Shown one piece after another: positions 6,127 to 12,793 of a stretch of DNA of 12,806 nt. Position 1 is the stretch's first letter, and every line of letters starts with the position of its first letter. The DNA lies in NCBI GenBank assembly GCA_040757035.1, contig JBFLYM010000027.1:1-12806 (forward strand), in the 5' to 3' direction. A program made the position numbers and the translations under genes. The DNA is from JAHJBR01 sp040757035. GTDB lineage: Archaea; Micrarchaeota; Micrarchaeia; Anstonellales; Bilamarchaeaceae. Under the pieces are notes generated by a model that saw only the letters and a program-made list of their open reading frames with translations, searched no databases and was not told the DNA's origin.

Positions 6127-6837
6127 ATGTATGGAGGAGTATCTCCGCAGGCATATGATAGAGCAATTACTGTTTTTAGCCCAGACGGCAGACTTTTTCA
6201 GGTTGAGTATGCAAAAGAAGCGGTAAAAAGAGGCGCCACAGCAATAGGGATAATTGCAAGAGATAGCGTTGCTCTTATTGCAAACAGAAGTGTTTATACC
6301 AAACTCATTGTTTCAGATTCACTCAAAAAAATATTTGATATTGATTCACATATTGCATTCACAGCTTCAGGGCTTATCGCTGACGCAAGGAAGCTTGTTG
6401 ATATCGGAAGAATGGAAGCGCAGCGGCATAGATTAATTTACAATGAACCAGCTCCTGTTGAAACGATTGCAAGAAGCATATGTGATATTATGCAACTTTA
6501 TACCCAATTTGGAGGAATACGTCCATTTGGCGTCTCACTTCTTATCGCGGGTTATAATTCCGAACCAGTGCTTTATGGTGCAGAACCTTCTGGTGCGATG
6601 ACTGGATTTAAGGCCGATTCGATAGGAAGCTGTAAAAAAGAAGTTGATGAAATTTTAGAAAAGGGATATAAAGAAAACATGCTTTTAGATGATGCAATCT
6701 TAGTTGCGGTCAACGCATTGAAAAAGACAAGCGAGGAGAAACTGCAACCAGATAATATTGAGGTTTCTTATATAGAAGGCGCAACTAAAAAATTCATACG
6801 CTTGAGCGATAAGGAAATTCTTAAATATTTAAAATAA
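6127..6837 (+). CDS. psmA: Proteasome alpha subunit
   Basis: Alpha subunits form the outer rings of the 20S proteasome and gate entry to the beta-ring protease chamber; partners include PAN or Cdc48-type ATPases. The alpha signature AYDRAITVFSPDGRLFQVEY opens the protein, followed by KEAVKRGATAIGI and FTASGLIADAR. RPFGVSLLIAGY and the GAEPSGA segment are also typical. There is no N-terminal catalytic threonine, as expected for alpha subunits. I start at the ATG at 6127 (236 residues, MYGGVSPQAYD...) because GAGGTGA at 6115-6121 is correctly spaced for it; a GTG start at 6118 would add only MKI. No beta subunit gene is in the window. The strong ribosome site fits its place as third gene of a nop5-led unit. 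Confidence 0.97.
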   Translation: MYGGVSPQAYDRAITVFSPDGRLFQVEYAKEAVKRGATAIGIIARDSVALIANRSVYTKLIVSDSLKKIFDIDSHIAFTASGLIADARKLVDIGRMEAQRHRLIYNEPAPVETIARSICDIMQLYTQFGGIRPFGVSLLIAGYNSEPVLYGAEPSGAMTGFKADSIGSCKKEVDEILEKGYKENMLLDDAILVAVNALKKTSEEKLQPDNIEVSYIEGATKKFIRLSDKEILKYLK

Positions 6838-6855
6838 TTATATTTAAAATAATCT
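6826..6855. repeat. 15-bp tandem duplication at the psmA stop codon
   Basis: TATTTAAAATAATTA (6826-6840) is followed by TATTTAAAATAATCT (6841-6855), 13 of 15 identical. The unit length is a multiple of three, so a second TAA follows the psmA TAA in frame five codons later. It fills the 21-bp gap to the convergent gene. Confidence 0.65.
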
Positions 6856-6858
6856 GAG

Positions 6859-7920
6859 TTAGTTGTTATTTAAGATTGTATAGTTAATCCCATTGCTTAT
6901 AATTCTCACTATGTTAGTGGTATTTTTAGTTGTATTGAACGTTTCATAATACGCTATCTTCATCATTTTGAGTTTTTCTTCAGTTATTTTGCGTCCGTAC
7001 TCCGGATCAGCGTATGAACCGGTAATTATCCCGATTTCTGGTGCAACCATTTGTAAGAAAAAGACTATTCTTGATGTTGTGCTATAAATTCCGTAATTTG
7101 GAAGCTGAATTGCTTTACAACTTAGATTTATACCTGAATTAAGGAGAATATTTTCCATAGTATGAGGACTGTCTCCCATAATTAAAAGACAGAAATTTCT
7201 ATCTGTTGCTTTAAGGATTATTCCATTTTCTTCTACGTTTGCACTGCGCGCACTGTAATTTTTTGGATTAAGAACTTGGAGGCATATTCCATTAATGCAA
7301 TAATGCTTGAGATATTCAGCTTCAATAATTTTTTTGGTTTTGTTTTTTCCTTTATTAAGCAAAGAGATATATTCAGAATTATTAACACTTTCATTATTCC
7401 ACATAAACTGTTCGATTTCTATATTATCAAAAATTGCATTCATTCCACCATAATGTCCCTTATGTGCATTGGTGGAAACCAAGAGTTCTATATCATCAAC
7501 GCCCTTGTCTTTTAGAAAATTTACTAATTCTACTGATGTTTGTGCAGAACCAGAATCTATCAAAATGTCCGCATCGCCTTTTTTCATCAAAATTGCTTCG
7601 CTGTTTTCATCTTTAAAGGAGGTGTTAATAAAAAATATAAATAATGGTTTGTCAGGTTCGTATTTATATTCAAGATCTGTTTTATTGAAAAAGTTAGTTA
7701 CATTTGAAGTTTGAGTAATATTTTCGCCAGTTATCAACATTTCTCTATCTTCAAGTATGATTATTGGACTAATCGTCCGGTTTGTTTTGGATTCATTTTG
7801 ATTAGTTTGTACCGATTGCTGACCACCAATACACCCTAAAAAAAGAATTAACATACACGAGAGCATAAGCAAAAATAGCTTTTTTTTATTATTCAACATA
7901 CTTTTTTTATTACTCAACAT
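6859..7920 (-). CDS. Predicted lipoprotein with degenerate ComEC-like metallo-beta-lactamase domain
   Basis: The 353-residue product starts with a lysine-rich n-region and a hydrophobic stretch (about 15-29) ending LFLGC, a lipobox with C30, so it is probably lipid-anchored outside the cell. A serine/threonine/asparagine-rich linker follows. From about residue 93 there is a metallo-beta-lactamase fold resembling the ComEC C-terminal domain: ILIDSG (D122), STNAHKGHYGG (151-159), and LLIMGD (D250). The usual HxHxDH is reduced to H153 and H156 with glycine in place of the aspartate, and the later HHG-type histidine is replaced by LPNYG (273-277), so metal binding and catalysis are doubtful. Many N-x-S/T sequons suggest archaeal N-glycosylation. 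The ATG at 7920 is 27 bp from a TATA box. A second ATG at 7899 starts a near-copy of the first seven codons. Confidence 0.8.
   Translation of the reverse strand: MLSNKKSMLNNKKKLFLLMLSCMLILFLGCIGGQQSVQTNQNESKTNRTISPIIILEDREMLITGENITQTSNVTNFFNKTDLEYKYEPDKPLFIFFINTSFKDENSEAILMKKGDADILIDSGSAQTSVELVNFLKDKGVDDIELLVSTNAHKGHYGGMNAIFDNIEIEQFMWNNESVNNSEYISLLNKGKNKTKKIIEAEYLKHYCINGICLQVLNPKNYSARSANVEENGIILKATDRNFCLLIMGDSPHTMENILLNSGINLSCKAIQLPNYGIYSTTSRIVFFLQMVAPEIGIITGSYADPEYGRKITEEKLKMMKIAYYETFNTTKNTTNIVRIISNGINYTILNNN
7879..7920. repeat. 21-bp in-frame tandem duplication of the lipoprotein start
   Basis: Units 7900-7920 and 7879-7899 match at 18 of 21 positions and encode MLSNKKS and MLNNKKK. Both begin with ATG, so the gene has two spaced start codons, and the positive n-region of the signal peptide is doubled. 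Confidence 0.8.
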
Positions 7921-7941
7921 ACGATAAATTAGTGTGAAAAA

Positions 7942-7951
7942 ATTTATAAAT
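7942..7951 (-). promoter_or_regulatory. TATA box of the lipoprotein gene
   Basis: ATTTATAAAT is centred 27 bp upstream of the ATG at 7920 and is the strongest TATA match in this stretch. Its position supports the outer of the two duplicated start codons. Confidence 0.6.
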
Positions 7952-8027
7952 GCTTATCCTGCTTCTACTAAAATCGTTTAGTCAGCAATTTATTTACTCC
8001 TAAATTAAGTAAAACGTAGTTTAATAA

Positions 8028-8562
8028 ATATTTTTTTATTTTGCATTTGATAAGAAAGCTCATCAGAACACAGAGGTCCTTGAAGAAATTCTACAATTTT
8101 TCATTGGTAAGGATGCTTCTGCTGTTGTTTGCCTTGACGAAATTGGCAAAATAGAAGATTGGGGGGGGGGGTATAATAAAAATTCTGGAGATTTTGTCCA
8201 TGAAAAGAATATCTCAAACCTTGTCGGAATAAGCGAACCAACAGTAGCGGATTATATAATGTATCTTGAACAAAGCCATGTTGTCCAACGTGTTTTCACC
8301 GAAGCCAATTATTCAAAAAAAAATAAGAAAAAAAAAGAAGGGATACGTAGCTTCATCTTCCATTTATTTAAACACCACTTCTGCATTTTCATATGGAAAA
8401 CTGATTGAAACCGCGGTGTTTGATAAACTAAGCAAATATGAATCAATGACATTTTCGGATGAACAGAAAAGGGAAATTGATTTCATAATCAAAAAAAATG
8501 GAATGACCCATTATTTAATTCCGATTTCTTCATTTTTGGCAGCAAAAGATTTGATATTTTAG
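8028..8562 (+). pseudogene. Decayed DUF4143 ATPase (P), related to ATPase C
   Basis: Frame 8028-8408, which follows a TAA, encodes FFYFAFDKKAHQ, a Walker B-like VVCLDEI and KIEDW, aligning with residues 73-115 of ATPase C. Directly after the tryptophan comes an 11-G run (8161-8171). The frame then continues with NSGDFVHEKNISNLVGIS and PTVADYIMYLEQ, matching the winged-helix region of C (from about residue 250). About 134 residues are therefore missing at the G-run. In the second of two 9-A runs (8315-8323 and 8328-8336) one extra base shifts the frame. The C-terminal part resumes in the next frame (KGYVASSSIY, YGKLIETAVFDKLS, QKREIDFII) and stops at 8562 without the E-x-K motif. The Walker A region is also absent. 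A frame open to 8610 (GSKRFDILGRR...) may be more of its remains. Confidence 0.85.
8161..8171 (+). repeat. Run of 11 guanines
   Basis: Eleven consecutive G residues lie exactly where the pseudogene jumps from the Walker B region to the winged-helix region. No other G or C run of similar length is present in this AT-rich window. At its present length it keeps the flanking frames in phase. Confidence 0.9.
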
Positions 8563-8690
8563 GAAGAAGAGTGAGGTACTACAAGCTAAAAGCTCTCGCG
8601 TTTCCCTAGCGTCCCTAATATATAAAAAATATTGAAAATGAAATATTGAAAACAGCGAACATTATTAATCACTGCCGTATAAACTTTTTT
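8563..8690. other. Gap between pseudogene P and the UPF0371 gene
   Basis: No intact gene is seen. The left part may hold further remains of the ATPase (open frame to 8610). TATATAAA at 8619-8626 is the likely promoter of the next gene, with transcription expected to start near 8646-8652. AAATATTGAAAATG (8627-8640) is followed by AAATATTGAAAACA (8641-8654), a 14-bp tandem duplication with 12 matches that spans a possible TTG start codon at 8646. Confidence 0.5.
8619..8626 (+). promoter_or_regulatory. TATA box of the UPF0371 gene
   Basis: TATATAAA, followed by an A-rich stretch, is centred 23 bp before an in-frame TTG at 8646 and 68 bp before the ATG at 8691. Either the gene starts leaderless at the TTG, or it has a leader of about 45 bases. 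Confidence 0.5.
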
Positions 8691-10250
8691 ATGGCAATAA
8701 ATAATTTCTTTACATTTTTCGGAAAAAAGGGTTTTGACAACGAGAGATATTTGCGCGCGCAAACCGATGCAATTACAGAACGCGCTTCTAAATTCACCAA
8801 AATTTATCTTGAATTTGGTGGAAAACTTCTCTATGATTATCATGCTGCTCACGTGCTTCCTGGTTATGAATTAGATACAAAAATGCATGTGATAAAAAAA
8901 TTGGCTGAAAAAAGACCGGTTGAATTTCTTTTTTGCGTTAGCGCGCGCGATTTGGAATCAGAAAAGAAAATGAGTGCGCTAGGAATAAGCTATAGAGATT
9001 TCTCCATCAAAATGCTTGAAAATATCAGAATGTATGGATTTTATGTTCCGAATGTAGTAATTAATCTTTTTTCTGGAGAACAAAAAGCGAAAGAATTTGG
9101 AAACTATCTGAAAAAACAAAAATATCGCGTTTACTATCGCGAACTTATTAAAGGCTATCCAAATAATTTAAACGCAATCGCATCGCGATTTGGTTATGGC
9201 AAAAAACCATTTATAAAAACTGACAAACCAATCGTGATTGTGGCCGGAGCAGGTCCAAATTCAGGAAAAATGGCAACCTGCTTGACAATGATCTATCAGG
9301 ATTATCTTCAGAAAAAAGATTCCGGCTATGCGAAATTTGAAAGTTTTCCAATTTGGAACATTCCGCTCATTAGTCCTATAAATGCAGCATATGAAGCCGC
9401 AACCGTAGATATAAATGATTACAATCTTATAGATCCATACCATTTAGAGGCATACAAAATCGAAGCAGTCAATTATAATCGCGATATTAGTGGTTTTAGC
9501 ATTATCAAAAAAATATTCGGAAAAATAATTTCACGCTCAAATTTCATGCGCGCTTATAAATCGCCAACAGATATGGGAATAAATAAAATGAAAGAAGGGA
9601 TAACCGATATTGAATTGTGCGAAAGGGCCGCGCGCCAAGAAATAATACGACGCTATTTCTCGTATAAATCTGATTTTTTTAGCGGTGTGAGAAGCGAAGA
9701 ATGTTTTCTGCGCGTTGGAAACATAATGAAAAAAAGTAAAATATTGTTTTCAGAAAGACCGATAATCGCTTTGGCGCGTAAAACTGCAGGAAAACCATTG
9801 CACAACAAATGGCGTCGCGGACTTTGTATAGGTCGTGTGGGTTGTGCACTTATGCTCTCTGATAGTACAATCGTTTGCGGAACAAATAGCCTACATATGC
9901 ACGCTGAATCTGCTGCGATAATGAACGCACTAAAGAAAATGGCGAAAATAAAGGCGAATGTTGACATTCTTTGGCCAAAAGCAATAGAACAAATAAGAAA
10001 ATTAAGAAAAATAATATATAATGATCAATCTGAAAATTTAAGCGTTCCAGAAATATTAATTGTACTCGCAATAAGCGCGAAAATTGAAAGGAATGCAGCA
10101 AAAGCGTTTGCTAAAATTAAGAAACTGCATTCATGCGAACTTCACACTACACACTTGCTTTGTCGAGAAGATAGTAGCGCATTGCGTGCGTTGGGAATAA
10201 ATTTTACATCCGATGGAAAAATTGAGGTTGGAAAAATTCATATAGGATAA
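8691..10250 (+). CDS. UPF0371/DUF1846 family protein
   Basis: The product (519 residues from the ATG at 8691) matches the UPF0371 family, whose biochemical function is not established as far as I know. Family segments, numbered from the TTG at 8646: GFDNERYLRAQ (29-39), YLEFGGKLLYDYHAAHVLPG (54-73), an AGAGPNSGKMATC segment (about 200-212) resembling a nucleotide-binding loop, the AKFESFPIWN and YEAATVDINDYN/IDPYHLEAY runs, KSPTDMGIN, and C-terminal ILIVLAIS with LHSCELHTTHLL. Homologues normally begin only a few residues before GFD, which favours 8691 over the upstream TTG, although neither start has a ribosome site. The family is best known from bacteria, so transfer into this archaeon is plausible. 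It stands alone between remains of one DUF4143 ATPase and an intact one. Confidence 0.88.
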   Translation: MAINNFFTFFGKKGFDNERYLRAQTDAITERASKFTKIYLEFGGKLLYDYHAAHVLPGYELDTKMHVIKKLAEKRPVEFLFCVSARDLESEKKMSALGISYRDFSIKMLENIRMYGFYVPNVVINLFSGEQKAKEFGNYLKKQKYRVYYRELIKGYPNNLNAIASRFGYGKKPFIKTDKPIVIVAGAGPNSGKMATCLTMIYQDYLQKKDSGYAKFESFPIWNIPLISPINAAYEAATVDINDYNLIDPYHLEAYKIEAVNYNRDISGFSIIKKIFGKIISRSNFMRAYKSPTDMGINKMKEGITDIELCERAARQEIIRRYFSYKSDFFSGVRSEECFLRVGNIMKKSKILFSERPIIALARKTAGKPLHNKWRRGLCIGRVGCALMLSDSTIVCGTNSLHMHAESAAIMNALKKMAKIKANVDILWPKAIEQIRKLRKIIYNDQSENLSVPEILIVLAISAKIERNAAKAFAKIKKLHSCELHTTHLLCREDSSALRALGINFTSDGKIEVGKIHIG

Positions 10251-10263
10251 TTCATATATGATA
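10236..10263. repeat. 14-bp tandem duplication at the UPF0371 stop codon
   Basis: ATTCATATAGGATA (10236-10249) is followed by ATTCATATATGATA (10250-10263), 13 of 14 identical. The boundary falls within the TAA stop (10248-10250). The single difference turns ATAGG into ATATG in the second copy, which is the TATA-like element upstream of ATPase C. Confidence 0.75.
10252..10260 (+). promoter_or_regulatory. Candidate TATA box of ATPase C
   Basis: TCATATATG is centred about 25 bp before the ATG at 10281. A second AT-rich element, ATTTTTAA near 10270, would fit the in-frame ATG at 10299 instead. No strong ribosome site precedes either. Confidence 0.4.
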
Positions 10264-10280
10264 ACATATTTTTAAGTTTT

Positions 10281-11525
10281 ATGCTCCTAAAGAAGCATAT
10301 GGCAGTTCCAACAAAAAAGGAAATAATGGATTTCTCACCTATAAACACTGGGAATGCAGAAGAACTGCCGACATACAAGCGTAACGCATTCAAAGAGATA
10401 AAAAAAGCAATGGATTCTAAACTAATAATTGCAATTACTGGCTTAAGGCGTGTCGGCAAGACAACACTAGTAAAACAAATATTGGGTTGTAATGCATTTT
10501 ATTTTTCGTTTGATGAGAAACGATACGCTAACCCTGATGCGCTCAAAAGTATAATTGATGTATTCCTCAGTGAAATGGAAAAACCAATTATTTTTCTGGA
10601 TGAAGTTTTTCGGGTGGAAGACTGGGCAGGAATAATTAAAAAATACCACGACCAGAAAAAAGCAAGATTTATAGTAAGCGGTTCATCTTCCTTAATGATA
10701 CGAAAAGGTGTTGAAAGCCTAAGCGGAAGAATGCACACCTATTATCTTCCGCCATTGCAATTTGATGAACATCTTGATTTAATTGGAAAACATTATAACA
10801 AAGTTGGAATTAAAGATGTTTTCACACTTAAAGGCAGATATCAGGAAGAAGTTGAAAGATTCCTACGAATAGGTTCGTTTCCAGAAATAGTGCGCAAAGA
10901 ACAAAGGGATGGTGAAGCGTATATTAGGACAAGCACCATTGAAAAGATCGTTTTTGACGATATACCCTTGGTGTTCAGGATAGCCCATCCTTCAAAACTT
11001 TATGACTTATTGAGATTGTGTGCTACGAATTCATCAAGGTTGTTCACAGAAGTTAATTTTGCTGAGGCAAGCCAACTAAGCAGGCATGCAGTATCCGACT
11101 ATCTTTTTTATTTGCAGAACGCGTATCTTGTTGAAAGTATTTATCCCGTTGGTTCCTTTCAGAAAGCGCTTAAAAAACAGAAAAAAATATTTGTTAAAAC
11201 AGCGTCAATATATAATGCCTTTGCTGAAAATCCTACAATAGGGCAGGCGGTTGAAACATCTGTTTATGACAAATTAAGCAATAAAAAATTGGCATTTTAC
11301 CGGGACGGACAGCAAAGAGAAGTGGATTTTGTTGTCGATGTGCCTATAGAAGTAAAATATCAATCCTCAATAACTAGCGGAGATATAAGGAATCTCCTTT
11401 ATTATCTTAAGAAACGCAAAGCAGAACGCGGAATTTTGGTAACCAAAGATTTGTTCGATGAAAAAAAAGTGGATGGAAAAATTATTACCTACGTGCCTTT
11501 GGATATATTTCTAATTTTGAGTTGA
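10281..11525 (+). CDS. AAA-family ATPase with DUF4143 C-terminal domain (ATPase C)
   Basis: This 414-residue protein belongs to the same superfamily as A and B but to another subgroup: it lacks the NPWW motif and shares sequence with pseudogene P. Walker A is GLRRVGKT (54-61), Walker B is IIFLDEV (103-109, D107/E108), and GSSS is at 134-137. GSFPEI lies at 198-203. A winged-helix segment (about 254-290) is followed by a compact PD-(D/E)XK-like domain with E325 (QAVETSVYD), D349 (REVDFVV) and E357-x-K359 (PIEVKYQ). The loop between D349 and PIEVKYQ is shorter than in A and B. Start at 10281 or 10299 is uncertain; spacing from the TATA-like element favours 10281. Function unknown. It is convergent with the cysteine-rich gene and ends in T-rich DNA. 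Confidence 0.9.
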   Translation: MLLKKHMAVPTKKEIMDFSPINTGNAEELPTYKRNAFKEIKKAMDSKLIIAITGLRRVGKTTLVKQILGCNAFYFSFDEKRYANPDALKSIIDVFLSEMEKPIIFLDEVFRVEDWAGIIKKYHDQKKARFIVSGSSSLMIRKGVESLSGRMHTYYLPPLQFDEHLDLIGKHYNKVGIKDVFTLKGRYQEEVERFLRIGSFPEIVRKEQRDGEAYIRTSTIEKIVFDDIPLVFRIAHPSKLYDLLRLCATNSSRLFTEVNFAEASQLSRHAVSDYLFYLQNAYLVESIYPVGSFQKALKKQKKIFVKTASIYNAFAENPTIGQAVETSVYDKLSNKKLAFYRDGQQREVDFVVDVPIEVKYQSSITSGDIRNLLYYLKKRKAERGILVTKDLFDEKKVDGKIITYVPLDIFLILS

Positions 11526-11535
11526 TTTTGAATTT
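11514..11535. repeat. 11-bp imperfect tandem duplication at the ATPase C stop codon
   Basis: ATTTTGAGTTG (11514-11524) is followed by ATTTTGAATTT (11525-11535), 9 of 11 identical, spanning the TGA stop (11523-11525). It is the weakest of the set and could be chance in T-rich DNA. Confidence 0.4.
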
Positions 11536-11580
11536 TCTTTTCTCCTGATTGGTCCTTTCCTCTTTATCGATCCTCTTTGT
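11526..11580 (+). terminator. T-rich candidate terminator of ATPase C
   Basis: The strand downstream of ATPase C is markedly pyrimidine-rich, with short T runs at 11526-11541 and again further on. Archaeal RNA polymerase commonly terminates at T-rich tracts without a hairpin. No strong stem-loop was seen. Confidence 0.4.
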
Positions 11581-11587
11581 TGGAATA

Positions 11588-12793
11588 CTACACTTGGTAG
11601 CAACCTACGTTGAATATATCAAATGGCAATTTTCCGTCCCTTTCCAGTTTCGCGGTGATTTCGTCCAATACAATTTTTTTTATTCGCATGTACTGTTCGC
11701 GTTCGATTTCTACGTTTCCAATTGCGTACCTTTTTGATTTTGTATTGAAGCAGAACATGCAATTATCCGAACCTTCAACATTATGGCAAAAATACGAGTT
11801 CCTGAGATTTGTGCAACAATCAATATCAAAGCAATTCGAAGCTCTCACGCTTCCGTGCGCCTTTATGCAGAATTTGGAATGAAGCACTCTGTAGGAGCCG
11901 AATATATATTCGGAATTGAGCGCCATTGTATCGTATGCGCAGTTCTTTGCATACGTTGCATCCACTACCTTATAGGTATTGGTTGCGGTATAAGGGATTT
12001 GCGTTTCTATATTGTTTGTATTGCTTCCTTCTGCGAATTCTGTCCTAAAAAATGCAATCGGACTTATTTTTTTTATTATACTTTTGAGCGAAACTTCTTC
12101 TCCATCTTCAAAAGTAATATGCTGTTTTGCAAGCTCCATAGCTTCATCAAAATTCACTATTCTTTCATTTGAGATATATTTATAGCAAAACATATTCGAA
12201 GTATAAGTTTCGTTTCCATAAATAGTTTTTATCTTTATGACCAGATTTATTCTTTCCGAAAGCAATCTTTCGTATTTTTGGAGCGGACCGATGTCCTTTC
12301 CAAAGACAATTTTGCATGTGCTTTTCCACGCTTCTTCTATTGGCTTGATGTCTTGAATAGGAGGCGCCTTTTTCTTCACTGTAATAATAGGCCTACTCTT
12401 TATTGGAGGAAGGGTTTCAAACATAGAATAGAACATTTTATGTTTTTCCAAATATTCGCGGCTTTCATCAACCAATTTTTTTCTCAATTCTATATATCTA
12501 TCGTGTGGAAGTTCCAGGTTTCCGATTGCAAAACTTTTGTTCCTCAAATTGAACGAGAACATTAGATTATTGCAACCTATACAATTGTAGCAGAAAAATA
12601 GATCAGAACCATGCGTAGAATAATATGTTTCAAAAGAACGTACAAGCTTTTCTGCAGCAATTACTTTTATTAGATATTTACCCTTAACTCTGCGGTTTTT
12701 TGGTAATAGGCCGCAATAAATCGTTGGGCAGTCCAATTTTCTCCAACAAAATTCTTGTTGTTTTTGGAACTTCGGCAATAAGTTCTTTTCCAT
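11588..12793 (-). CDS. Cysteine-rich protein with two copies of an unnamed module (probably 5'-partial)
   Basis: I do not recognise a named family. The 401 residues contain the same module twice. Module 1 (about 56-118) has CYNCIGCNNLMFSFNLRNK, then FAIGNLELPHDRYIELRKKLVDE; module 2 (about 316-385) has CDNCMFCFN-type cysteines, then RYAIGNVEIEREQYMRIKKIVLDE. Before module 2 a stretch (about 272-350) is rich in C, N, S, Y and F at roughly regular spacing, as in solenoid or beta-helix proteins. A proline/lysine-rich linker lies near 128-152. Paired cysteines suggest metal binding, which is inference. From memory, similar repeats ending in an AIGN- or ILNK-type motif plus a short helix occur in uncharacterised proteins of CPR bacteria and DPANN archaea. 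The frame stays open to the window edge and the ATG at 12793 has no ribosome site, so the true start is probably outside. Confidence 0.75.
   Translation of the reverse strand: MEKNLLPKFQKQQEFCWRKLDCPTIYCGLLPKNRRVKGKYLIKVIAAEKLVRSFETYYSTHGSDLFFCYNCIGCNNLMFSFNLRNKSFAIGNLELPHDRYIELRKKLVDESREYLEKHKMFYSMFETLPPIKSRPIITVKKKAPPIQDIKPIEEAWKSTCKIVFGKDIGPLQKYERLLSERINLVIKIKTIYGNETYTSNMFCYKYISNERIVNFDEAMELAKQHITFEDGEEVSLKSIIKKISPIAFFRTEFAEGSNTNNIETQIPYTATNTYKVVDATYAKNCAYDTMALNSEYIFGSYRVLHSKFCIKAHGSVRASNCFDIDCCTNLRNSYFCHNVEGSDNCMFCFNTKSKRYAIGNVEIEREQYMRIKKIVLDEITAKLERDGKLPFDIFNVGCYQV

Noticed and set aside
8266..8562. A 98-codon open frame on the plus strand
   Set aside because: Its start lies in a frame unrelated to the ATPase upstream of the poly-A shift, and only its second part (from KGYVASSS) is homologous to ATPase C. 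It is the tail of pseudogene P, not a separate gene.
9653..10101. Minus-strand open frames inside the UPF0371 gene
   Set aside because: The opposite strand encodes a full-length family match, so these are shadows.
11549..12565. Plus-strand open frames opposite the cysteine-rich gene
   Set aside because: They are low-complexity, F/C/I-rich translations opposite a frame with a clear internal duplication at protein level.
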